Shown here: positions 57,241-64,000 of the stretch, in pieces
Numbering within the stretch: the stretch's first letter is position 1
Layout of the letters: each line of letters opens with the position of its first letter
From: Pseudomonas sp. MWU13-2100
GTDB taxonomy: Bacteria > Pseudomonadota > Gammaproteobacteria > Pseudomonadales > Pseudomonadaceae
Reading direction: 5' to 3'
DNA length: 64,000 bases
Assembly: GCF_023242365.1 (NCBI RefSeq)
Contig: NZ_JALLIX010000007.1
Coordinates: 1 to 64,000, forward strand
Notes under the pieces: generated by a model
What the model was told of the DNA's origin: nothing
What the model saw: only the letters and a program-made list of their open reading frames with translations
Databases searched by the model: none
Translations under genes and position numbers: made by a program

Positions 57241-57582
57241 GGAGACGGCAGACCTGAAGTCAGGGAAAAGCACCAAAGCAGTTCGGTTGCCGCGCATTTC
57301 GCACCAGATTGGCGCCATCCGAGCCAAGAGCGAACCGCTTTGGCGCAGGGCGAAACACGAAGCTCGAGGAGCCCTTGGGTTTTTTCCGCGTTTTTTGATT
57401 ATTTGAGGTATGGTTTTCGCAGGCCGGGGCTTCAGGACGCCCAAATACAGCGCACCTGCCCGGCACAACGCACCAGCACAAAGCAAAAGCTGTACCAGCC
57501 AATCGCAGTGAACCTTCAGACAAGGCCCGCACTCGAAACCTGCACAGACTTTTCACGGACGCTTTTTCACGGAGAACACCTG
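57241..57582. promoter_or_regulatory. 342-base divergent region between amt and the DUF883 gene
   Basis: It contains the candidate sigma-54 promoter on the minus strand and presumably the promoter of the yqjD-like operon on the plus strand. No credible gene. Confidence 0.5.
57482..57497 (-). promoter_or_regulatory. Candidate sigma-54 (RpoN) promoter for the ammonium transporter
   Basis: Minus strand TGGTACAGCTTTTGCT: the -24 GG and -12 GC are separated exactly as in TGGCAC-N5-TTGCW, with one mismatch in the -24 block. Nitrogen control through NtrC would be expected; no NtrC site was identified with confidence. Confidence 0.55.
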
Positions 57583-57897
57583 ATGGCCAGCAAGACAGCA
57601 CAGACGGCTCAAGAAATACTGATGGCGGACTTTCAGACGTTGGTCAACGACACCGAACGCCTGCTGGAGCACACCGCCAGCCTCGCCGGCGACCAGGCCG
57701 ACGAACTGCGCAAGCAGATTCATGAAAGCCTGCTCAAGGCCCGCGAAACCCTGCAACTGACTGAAGCCTCGCTGCGTGATCGCCGCCAGGCGGCGGTCGA
57801 CGCGACCGAAGCCTATGTCCAGGCCAAACCCTGGCAGTCCATCGGGATTGCCGCCGGTATCGGCTTTATCGTCGGCCTGCTGGCGACGCGGCGCTGA
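57583..57897 (+). CDS. DUF883 (ElaB/YqjD/YgaM) family membrane-anchored protein
   Basis: A 104-residue protein with an amphipathic helical N-terminal part (residues 1-80; DFQTLVNDTERLLEHTAS) and a C-terminal membrane anchor (WQSIGIAAGIGFIVGLLATRR). E. coli YqjD and relatives bind ribosomes at the membrane in stationary phase. GGAG lies upstream. The next gene begins 1 base after the stop. A 612-residue frame reading into it from 56059 is antisense to amt and rejected. Confidence 0.9.
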   Translation: MASKTAQTAQEILMADFQTLVNDTERLLEHTASLAGDQADELRKQIHESLLKARETLQLTEASLRDRRQAAVDATEAYVQAKPWQSIGIAAGIGFIVGLLATRR

Positions 57898-57898
57898 T

Positions 57899-58276
57899 AT
57901 GGCGGGGGATGAATCGAGCGGCGGCGGCGCCTCGACCCGTCGCCTGGGCGCGGCTTTCCTCGGCCTGCTGCACAGCCATGTGGAATTGTTCGGCATCGAA
58001 CTCCAGGAACAGAAAGCCCGGACCGTCAGCCTGTTGCTGTTCGCCGGGCTGGCCCTGGTGTTCGGCATGTTGCTGCTGGTGGGGCTCTCGGCGCTGGTCA
58101 TGATCCTGCTCTGGGACACCGCGCGCCTGGCCGGGATCATTGGCCTGTGCGTGTTTTACAGCCTGGCTGCGCTGTTCTGCGCCCTGCGCCTGAAAGCGGC
58201 GATCTTCGATGAGTCGTCGCCCTTCCACGCCACCCTTGAAGAGTTGGCCAACGATCGCGAGCGACTGCTGCCATGA
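57899..58276 (+). CDS. Phage holin-family / YqjE-like membrane protein
   Basis: A 125-residue protein of the YqjE type, with two strong hydrophobic segments (VSLLLFAGLALVFGMLLLVGLSALVMILLW and LAGIIGLCVFYSLAALFCALRL) between charged ends. It overlaps the next gene by 4 bases (ATGA). Middle gene of the yqjD-E-K-like operon. Confidence 0.86.
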   Translation: MAGDESSGGGASTRRLGAAFLGLLHSHVELFGIELQEQKARTVSLLLFAGLALVFGMLLLVGLSALVMILLWDTARLAGIIGLCVFYSLAALFCALRLKAAIFDESSPFHATLEELANDRERLLP

Positions 58277-58614
58277 GCCTGCCCGACCTGACGCACATCC
58301 ATACCCGGCGTGATATGCGCAAGGCGTTGATCCGCCTGCGCATGGAAATGCATCGCCAGGAAATCCGCCATGAGTCCCGCGAACTCCTGCAACCGTTGCA
58401 GCGCATACGCGGCCTGGGCCAGAACTGGCAGGCCAACCTGGGCCTCAAGCACGCGCCCTTGTGGGGAATCGGCATCGTCACGCTGCTGGGTTTCATGGGC
58501 GGCAGGGGCGCCAAGGGCGGCGGCGTGGACAGCCTGTCGCGCTGGGCGCGCCTGGGGGCCAGCCTGTTGCCGCTGATTCGGCTGGCGCTGCGGGGCACCG
58601 CGTCCAAACCCTGA
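58273..58614 (+). CDS. YqjK-like small protein
   Basis: A 113-residue protein with a basic helical N-terminus (RRDMRKALIRLRMEMHRQEIRHESRELL), a short hydrophobic stretch (WGIGIVTLLGFMGG) and a second at 95-105. The gene position after DUF883 and YqjE-like genes suggests YqjK equivalence. Function unknown. Confidence 0.75.
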   Translation: MSLPDLTHIHTRRDMRKALIRLRMEMHRQEIRHESRELLQPLQRIRGLGQNWQANLGLKHAPLWGIGIVTLLGFMGGRGAKGGGVDSLSRWARLGASLLPLIRLALRGTASKP

Positions 58615-58736
58615 CGCCAGAAAAGCTGGCTGCATTCTTGCAGTAGCCATCGAGTTGAGCGCGAACCTTCGGGCTCGCGCTCAATCTGCCTTGCCCGCCG
58701 CAGCCAGACCCACAAGACCCAGCCCAAGGAGGCACC

Positions 58737-59900
58737 GTGATCGACGGGCAACCGCTCGCCAGCTTTCAGCCGTTCATCGATACCGCCACCGGCCGTATCG
58801 CTGGTGTCGAGGCCCTCGGCCGACTGCGCCAGGCCAATGGGCAACTGACCTCCGTGGGCCCCCTGTTCGCCGATCCGCGAACCCCTTCCGCCGCGCTGCG
58901 CCGCCTCGACCGCCAGATCCGCGACAATGCCCTCAGCCGGCTGCATGAAGCGCCCCCGGACTGGTTCCTGAGCCTGAACATGTCGCCGCGCTGGATCAGT
59001 CGCCTGAGCGACGGCCAGGCCCTGCCAAGCCTCAAGCAACTGGCGCAGCACGCTGTCGATCCACGGCGCATCGTCTTCGAAATCACCGAACTGGGAGGCG
59101 ATAGCCTGCGCCTGGGGGAAGTGGTCAAGCGCTATCGAGAAGCCGGCGCGCGCATCGCCATCGACGATTTCGGCGCCGGGTATTCCCAACTCGATCGGGT
59201 CCTGGCCTTGCAGCCGGATATTCTCAAGCTCGACATGCGCCTGTTCCAGGCTGCGGCCCGCGGCGGCCCCAGCAGCGAAGTGGTCAAGGCCCTGGCGCAA
59301 ATGGCGGAAAAGACCGGCTGCTGGATCATCGCCGAAGGCGTGGAAACCGAGGCCGAGCTGAATTTCGCCCTGGAATGCGGCTCGCGCTACGTCCAGGGTT
59401 ATCTGTTCGCCAAGGCTGAGCTGGATTTCTTTGCCACCGATGCCTTTGTCGCCCGCTTCGCCGAACTGCGCGAACGCTATGTACAGCAGAAGCTGGCCGA
59501 ACGCGCGCGCCTGATGAACCTGCGTCAGCAACTGGGCGGGCTCATGGCCACGCTGCAGAACTGGGCCCAGGGCCAGGCACCGCTCAGCCAGCTGCCCCAG
59601 CCCGACGGCTATCCCTGGCTGCTGCGCTTCTACCAATGCGATCGCCACGGCACCCAACTCACCCCCAATCTGGAATGGCGCCACAACGCCTGGCAGGCCG
59701 ACAGCAGCTACCTGGGCCACAACTGGTCCTGGCGACCCTACTTCTATCACCTGCTGGCCGAAGGCTGGGACGAGCGTCGGCTGATCCTCTCCAGCACCTA
59801 TAGGGACGCCACCAGCAATCAGTATTGCCTGACCGCCGGGCAATTCTTCGACAACGGCCAGCGATTGCTGCTGATCGATATCGACGCCGCCGGTTTATAA
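58737..59900 (+). CDS. EAL-domain c-di-GMP phosphodiesterase with YkuI-like C-terminal sensor
   Basis: A 387-residue protein predicted to hydrolyse c-di-GMP. The catalytic EAL residues are kept: [40 protein letters not shown] and VQGYLF. The C-terminal 125 residues ([40 protein letters not shown]) resemble the YkuI_C / Cache-type sensor domain. No signal peptide or membrane helix. The GTG start at 58737 has a strong AAGGAGG upstream. Confidence 0.88.
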   Translation: MIDGQPLASFQPFIDTATGRIAGVEALGRLRQANGQLTSVGPLFADPRTPSAALRRLDRQIRDNALSRLHEAPPDWFLSLNMSPRWISRLSDGQALPSLKQLAQHAVDPRRIVFEITELGGDSLRLGEVVKRYREAGARIAIDDFGAGYSQLDRVLALQPDILKLDMRLFQAAARGGPSSEVVKALAQMAEKTGCWIIAEGVETEAELNFALECGSRYVQGYLFAKAELDFFATDAFVARFAELRERYVQQKLAERARLMNLRQQLGGLMATLQNWAQGQAPLSQLPQPDGYPWLLRFYQCDRHGTQLTPNLEWRHNAWQADSSYLGHNWSWRPYFYHLLAEGWDERRLILSSTYRDATSNQYCLTAGQFFDNGQRLLLIDIDAAGL

Positions 59901-59980
59901 ATCTGCTTGCATGGTTTTGCTTGCAGGCCGGCACACTAAACGGGAAGCTGGGAGCTCAGTCACCGACGGAGAGCCCCGCC

Positions 59981-61312
59981 TTGGATTGGCACACCCTGCT
60001 TACCCGCGAACGCCTCGGGAAATCGCTGCACAGCCCTGAAGAACTGGGCCGCAGCCCCTTCCACAAAGACCACGACCGCATCATCTTCTCCGGTGCCTTC
60101 CGGCGCCTGGGGCGCAAGACCCAGGTCCACCCGGTGACCAGCAACGACCATATCCACACCCGCCTGACCCACTCGCTGGAAGTCAGTTGCGTCGGTCGTT
60201 CCCTGGGCATGCGCGTTGGTGAAACCCTGCGCGACGCCCTGCCCGACTGGTGCGAACCGAGCGACCTGGGCATGGTCGTGCAATCGGCCTGCCTGGCCCA
60301 CGACATCGGCAACCCGCCATTCGGCCACTCCGGCGAGGACGCCATTCGCCACTGGTTCCAGCAGGCGGCGGGGCGCGGCTGGCTCGACGGCATGAGCGTG
60401 GCCGAAGGCAACGACTTCCTCAATTTCGAAGGCAACGCCCAGGGTTTCCGGGTCCTGACCCAGCTCGAATATCACCAGTTCGAAGGCGGCACCCGCCTGA
60501 CCTACGCCACCCTCGGTACCTACCTCAAGTACCCGTGGACGGCGCGCCACGCCGACTCCCTGGGCTACAAGAAACACAAGTTCGGCTGCTACCAGAGCGA
60601 ACTGCCGATCCTCGAGCAGATCGCCCACAAGCTCGGCCTGCCGCAGTTGGAGGAACAGCGCTGGGCGCGCCACCCGCTGGTCTACCTGATGGAGGCCGCC
60701 GACGATATCTGCTATGCCCTGATCGACCTCGAAGACGGCCTGGAAATGGACCTGCTCGAGTATGCCGAGGTCGAGTCCCTGCTGCTCGGCCTGGTGGGCG
60801 ACGACCTGCCGGAAACCTACCGGCAACTCGGCCCGCAGGACTCCCGGCGACGCAAGCTGGCGATCTTGCGTGGCAAGGCCATCGAACACCTGACCAACGC
60901 TGCCGCCAGGGCCTTCGTCGAGCAACAGGATGCGCTGCTGGCGGGAACCCTGTCGGGGGATCTGGTCGAACATATGCACGGTCCGGCCAAACGTTGCGTG
61001 CTCAACGCCAAGGACATCGCCCGCAAGAAAATCTTCCAGGACAAGCGCAAGACCCTCCATGAGATCGGCGCCTACACCACCCTGGAAATCCTCCTGAACG
61101 CCTTCTGTGGCGCAGCCCTGGAACAACATGGCGGGCGCACGCCGTCGTTCAAGCATCGACGCATCCTCGACCTGCTCGGCAACAGCGCGCCCCAGCCCGA
61201 GTGGCCGCTGCACAGCTCGTTCCTGCGGGTGATCGACTTCATCGCCGGCATGACCGACAGCTATGCCAGTGAAATGGCCCGGGAAATGACCGGTCGCTCC
61301 AGCCCGGTTTAA
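59981..61312 (+). CDS. dgt: Deoxyguanosinetriphosphate triphosphohydrolase-like protein
   Basis: A 443-residue HD-domain dNTPase that splits dNTPs to nucleoside and triphosphate. The metal-binding HD motif lies in [10 protein letters not shown] ... [17 protein letters not shown]. It begins at an unusual TTG (59981), preceded by GGAGAG; the family N-terminus [13 protein letters not shown] and its length make this the true start, not the ORF beginning at 59825. No in-frame ATG fits. Confidence 0.92.
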   Translation: MDWHTLLTRERLGKSLHSPEELGRSPFHKDHDRIIFSGAFRRLGRKTQVHPVTSNDHIHTRLTHSLEVSCVGRSLGMRVGETLRDALPDWCEPSDLGMVVQSACLAHDIGNPPFGHSGEDAIRHWFQQAAGRGWLDGMSVAEGNDFLNFEGNAQGFRVLTQLEYHQFEGGTRLTYATLGTYLKYPWTARHADSLGYKKHKFGCYQSELPILEQIAHKLGLPQLEEQRWARHPLVYLMEAADDICYALIDLEDGLEMDLLEYAEVESLLLGLVGDDLPETYRQLGPQDSRRRKLAILRGKAIEHLTNAAARAFVEQQDALLAGTLSGDLVEHMHGPAKRCVLNAKDIARKKIFQDKRKTLHEIGAYTTLEILLNAFCGAALEQHGGRTPSFKHRRILDLLGNSAPQPEWPLHSSFLRVIDFIAGMTDSYASEMAREMTGRSSPV

Positions 61313-61321
61313 GACCCCGCC

Positions 61322-61345
61322 GCCCGCCCCCGATCAGGGCGGGCC
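61322..61345. other. GC-rich hairpin after dgt
   Basis: GCCCGCCCC / GGGCGGGC stem with a short loop shortly after the dgt stop, without a T-run. It is possibly a Rho-assisted or weak terminator. Confidence 0.4.
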
Positions 61346-61553
61346 GGTTAGCGGGATAAAACCTACACCGGCGAGAGAACGAGCTGATTGATCATGGCTT
61401 CGGCCCACTGAAATAATTGCTTTCCTCTTATGTCTGCCGTCCACACTCAAGCTGACCTGCCATTCAACAAGCGCCCGATTCCAGGCATATTTTCCTACAC
61501 AGCGCCTACCTATGTAGCCTTGTCCCGAGTCGACAGGTCGCCCGGAAAACACC

Positions 61554-61976
61554 ATGCCCAAACACAACTTACGCGTGTTGCTGGTAGAGGATCACCCCTT
61601 TCAACTGGCCGCCACCCAGAGCCTGCTCAACAGCTATGGCTTCCACGCCCTGACACCGACGCTCAACGCCCGGGAAGCCATGAGTGCGTTGAGTTCGGCC
61701 CACACGCCGTTCGACCTGATGCTGTGCGACCAGTGCCTGCCGGACGTCCTGGGGCTGGACCTGATCGAAACCGCCTGCCGCAGCGGCATGATCAAGCAGG
61801 CGATCCTGCTCAGCAGCCTCAGCAGCGAAGAACTCGCCGCCCTCAGCGCCCTCGCACTGGAGCGACAACTGCCATTGCTCGGCTGCCTGAGCAAACCACT
61901 GAACGGCCTTGCCCTGCAGAGCGCGTTGGGCCTGGACCGCTATCCCCACGAGGCCTGCGGCCCCACTGAGTCCTAG
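61554..61976 (+). CDS. Receiver-only response regulator
   Basis: A 140-residue CheY-like receiver: acidic pair E12/D13, phospho-acceptor D59 in MLCDQCLPD, S87/S88 and K114 in LSKPL. After K114 it resembles the RocR receiver segment (LLGCLSKPLNGLALQSAL), but the EAL output domain of RocR is absent and the protein simply ends. It may be a phosphate sink or a truncated RocR-type protein for the system downstream. Confidence 0.82.
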   Translation: MPKHNLRVLLVEDHPFQLAATQSLLNSYGFHALTPTLNAREAMSALSSAHTPFDLMLCDQCLPDVLGLDLIETACRSGMIKQAILLSSLSSEELAALSALALERQLPLLGCLSKPLNGLALQSALGLDRYPHEACGPTES

Positions 61977-62290
61977 CCATCCACCAAGCCTCACTTCAGC
62001 GCGCCGCCCCCGGTTCCGCCCCGGAGCAGCCACGATAAAACGCACCGATAAACATGTAGGACACTTCCCAAAAGATTATAAGACCTTATAGAGCGTTAGC
62101 CATTCCGTATAACCACACCACTCGACACTGCACAGCTCTTCTCTTTCAAACTAGCACCATCCGTAAGTCGAAACCCTATTTAAAGTAGGAATATTCCTAT
62201 ACTACCTCTGTAGGGCCTTCCCTTCATGCGCCCGCTTGTCCAACTGAGCTAAGGTTCGCGCTTTCCAAACAGCTCGTATGGGACTTTATT
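61977..62290 (+). promoter_or_regulatory. 314-base region upstream of the NarL-type regulator
   Basis: No credible gene. It contains the TAGGAATATTCCTA palindrome and an overlapping -10-like TATACT at 62198-62203. Confidence 0.55.
62186..62199. promoter_or_regulatory. RcsB-box-like palindrome
   Basis: TAGGAATATTCCTA is a perfect 14-base palindrome, one base from the enterobacterial RcsAB consensus TAAGAATATTCCTA, about 90 bases before the start of the NarL-family regulator. It probably binds that regulator or a relative. Confidence 0.55.
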
Positions 62291-62920
62291 ATGAACTCGG
62301 TTTTTATCGTCGACGACCACCCTGTTGTCCGCCTGGCCATCAGGATATTGTTGGAACAAGAGGATTGTTATGAAATAGTCGGGGAAACCGATAACGGGGT
62401 CGACGCGATGCAAATGGTCCGCGAATGTATGCCGGACCTGGTGATCCTCGATATCAGTATCCCCAAACTGGACGGCCTGGAGGTGCTGGCCCGCTTCAAC
62501 GCCATGAATTCACCGCTCAAGACCCTGGTGCTGACGGCGCAGACCCCCAACCTGTTCGCTATGCGCTGCATGCAGTCCGGTGCCTCGGGTTATGTCTGCA
62601 AGGCCGAAGACCTGAGCGAACTCCTGAGCGCGATCAAAGCGGTACTGTCCGGCTACAATTACTTCCCAAGCCAGGCGTTGATCGGTGCGCGGAAAGAGGG
62701 ACCGGAGAATCCGGAGATCGAACTATTCAAACTCGTCAACGATCGGGAACTGATGGTCCTGCAACTCTTTGCCCAGGGCCGGACCAACAAGGAAATCGCC
62801 AAGGGCATGTTTCTCAGCAACAAGACCGTCAGTACCTACAAGAAAAGACTTATGCAAAAACTCAAGGCCAAATCCTTGGTAGAGCTTATCGAGATGGCCA
62901 AACGCAACGCGGTAGTGTGA
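62291..62920 (+). CDS. NarL/LuxR-type response regulator (RocA1/BvgA/EvgA-like)
   Basis: A 209-residue regulator with a receiver (D8/D9, phospho-acceptor D54 in VILDISIPK, K104 in YVCKAED) and a C-terminal LuxR-type HTH (NDRELMVLQLFAQGRTNKEIAKGMFLSNKTVSTYKKRLMQKL, residues about 145-205). The architecture and neighbours (receiver-only protein upstream, tandem-SBP sensor downstream) fit RocA1/SadR or BvgA/EvgA. The next gene begins 8 bases after the stop, so the pair is co-transcribed. Confidence 0.9.
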   Translation: MNSVFIVDDHPVVRLAIRILLEQEDCYEIVGETDNGVDAMQMVRECMPDLVILDISIPKLDGLEVLARFNAMNSPLKTLVLTAQTPNLFAMRCMQSGASGYVCKAEDLSELLSAIKAVLSGYNYFPSQALIGARKEGPENPEIELFKLVNDRELMVLQLFAQGRTNKEIAKGMFLSNKTVSTYKKRLMQKLKAKSLVELIEMAKRNAVV

Positions 62921-62928
62921 GAAAACCA

Positions 62929-64000
62929 ATGCCCATGCGCATAAAGGACTATCTGATGGTGATCACAGGCTTGTGTCTGTGCCTGTCAGCGCTTGCAGAA
63001 ACCCCAGGTGTCACCCACTTCTCATTACTCAGCCGCTCAAGCGCCAGCCACATGGAGGTCGCGCTGGACAAGGAGCAACGGCGCTGGGTCGAAGACAAGC
63101 GTGAACTGGTGCTCGGCACCTCTGCCCCGGACTACCCGCCTTTCGACATGACCGTCAGCGGGCGTGACTATGAAGGCATCACCGCCGACTACGCCGGTAT
63201 TCTGGCCAAGGCCCTGGGCCTGCCGATCAAGGTGCAGAGCTTCGCCACCCGCGAAGCCGCCATCAGTGCTCTCGAACAGGGCCGGATCGACCTGCTCGGC
63301 AGCGCCAACGGCTTCGAGGCGGTGAACAAGAACATCGCGCTCTCGACCCCTTACGCCATCGACCAGCCGGTGCTGGTCACCCGTGAAGACGAAACCCGCG
63401 CCCTGAATAATGGCCTGGCGGGGATGCGCCTGAGCATGGTCTACCACTACCTGCCGCTGGACGAGATCAAGAGCCTTTATCCCAATGCCACGTTGCAGTT
63501 CTACCCGTCCTACCTGAACGCGCTCAACGCCGTGGCGTTCGACCAGGCCGACGTGTTCCTCGGCGACACCATCTCGACCCACTACCTGATCAACAAGGGC
63601 TATTTGCGCAATGTGAAAATGGCCAACTTCGGCAAACACGAGGCCTACGGTTTCAGCTTTGCCGTGCGCGGTGACAATGCCGTCCTGCTGGGCGCCATCA
63701 ATGCGACCCTGAAGGCGATTCCCACCAGCGAGCGCGAGAATATCGCCCGCCGCTGGAGCGCCGGCAGCGATATCCTGCTGACCGACCACAAGTTGCAACT
63801 GACCGCCCGCGAAGAGCGCTGGATCAAGGAGCACCCGGTAGTCCGCGTGGTGGTCAACGAAGCCCTGGCACCGATCACCTTCTTCGACGCCGACAACAGC
63901 TTCCGTGGTGTCACCGCCGACTTGCTGGAGCTGATCCGCCTGCGCACCGGCCTGCGTTTCGAGGTGCAGCGCTCGCGCAGCCTGGACGACATGATCAACC
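62929..64000 (+). CDS. Tandem SBP-domain sensor protein, 5' part (cut by the window)
   Basis: The open reading frame runs off the window after 357 residues. It has a signal peptide (LMVITGLCLCLSALAE), a first bacterial extracellular solute-binding (SBP_bac_3) domain from about residue 50 (LVLGTSAPDYPPFDMTVSG ... YEGITADYAGILAKAL) and the start of a second at about 290 (WIKEHPVVRVVVNEALAPI). This is the N-terminal layout of RocS1/BvgS/EvgS hybrid histidine kinases, so kinase, receiver and Hpt parts are expected downstream. Co-transcribed with the NarL-type regulator. Confidence 0.82.
   Translation, partial: MPMRIKDYLMVITGLCLCLSALAETPGVTHFSLLSRSSASHMEVALDKEQRRWVEDKRELVLGTSAPDYPPFDMTVSGRDYEGITADYAGILAKALGLPIKVQSFATREAAISALEQGRIDLLGSANGFEAVNKNIALSTPYAIDQPVLVTREDETRALNNGLAGMRLSMVYHYLPLDEIKSLYPNATLQFYPSYLNALNAVAFDQADVFLGDTISTHYLINKGYLRNVKMANFGKHEAYGFSFAVRGDNAVLLGAINATLKAIPTSERENIARRWSAGSDILLTDHKLQLTAREERWIKEHPVVRVVVNEALAPITFFDADNSFRGVTADLLELIRLRTGLRFEVQRSRSLDDMIN

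Noticed and set aside
56059..57582. Very long plus-strand frame (over 500 residues) antisense to amt and running into the DUF883 gene
   Set aside because: Composition of a GC-rich shadow frame; the opposite strand has a clear Amt protein with twin histidines.

Overview
The window is a stretch of a Pseudomonas chromosome, most likely from the P. fluorescens / P. protegens side of the genus. The evidence is high GC content, repeated GTGGGAGCGGAGCTTGCCCG-type REP/REPIN elements, a PA1571-family small protein, and a gene order (acnA - aer ... ccoNOQP x2 - ccoGHIS - hemN - anr) that matches the conserved Pseudomonas aerobic/microaerobic respiration locus. No tRNA, rRNA, CRISPR array, insertion sequence or recognisable prophage was seen.

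Layout. (1) 0-10 kb, housekeeping: the biotin-carrying subunit of an acyl-CoA carboxylase, a DEDDh exonuclease, ppnP, an MsbA-like ABC exporter, a PA1571-family protein, pdxB, a MATE exporter, a TusA-like sulfur carrier and rlmM. (2) 10-14.8 kb: acnA and the PAS-containing energy-taxis receptor aer. (3) 15.0-33.1 kb, the accessory block: four medium-sized proteins and one 2664-residue protein built from the same roughly 110-residue Ig-like (beta-sandwich) modules, with an oppositely oriented pertactin-type autotransporter and an alpha/beta hydrolase between them. The giant protein also has six tandem N-terminal repeats of about 215 residues (DUF4329-like) and two C-terminal units of a BIG2 domain plus a DUF1566/lectin-like tail. 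None of the five Ig-module proteins has a visible signal peptide. This block is the best candidate for an undescribed system. (4) 33.3-48.2 kb: two complete cbb3 oxidase operons, the assembly genes ccoG-H-I-S, a TauE/SafE-like membrane protein, hemN and anr. Anr/Fnr-type boxes lie in front of both oxidase operons, ccoG and hemN, so the regulator encoded at the end probably controls most of the cluster. (5) 48.3-50.8 kb: molybdenum cofactor genes moeA, moaB and mobA. (6) 50.9-59.9 kb: mixed genes, including a small lipoprotein, a type II dehydroquinase-like protein lacking catalytic residues, a pseudouridine synthase, two overlapping acyltransferases, an ammonium transporter with a sigma-54-type promoter, a yqjD-yqjE-yqjK-like operon and an EAL phosphodiesterase with a YkuI-like sensor domain. 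(7) 60-64 kb: dgt, then a receiver-only protein, a NarL/LuxR-type response regulator preceded by an RcsB-box-like palindrome, and the start of a tandem SBP-domain sensor protein cut by the window edge. Together these look like a Roc/Bvg-type phosphorelay.

Limits: all functions come from reading the sequence and family knowledge, with no database search. Promoter and operator calls are pattern matches. Start codons were moved from the longest possible reading frame wherever a ribosome binding site or family length argued for it.
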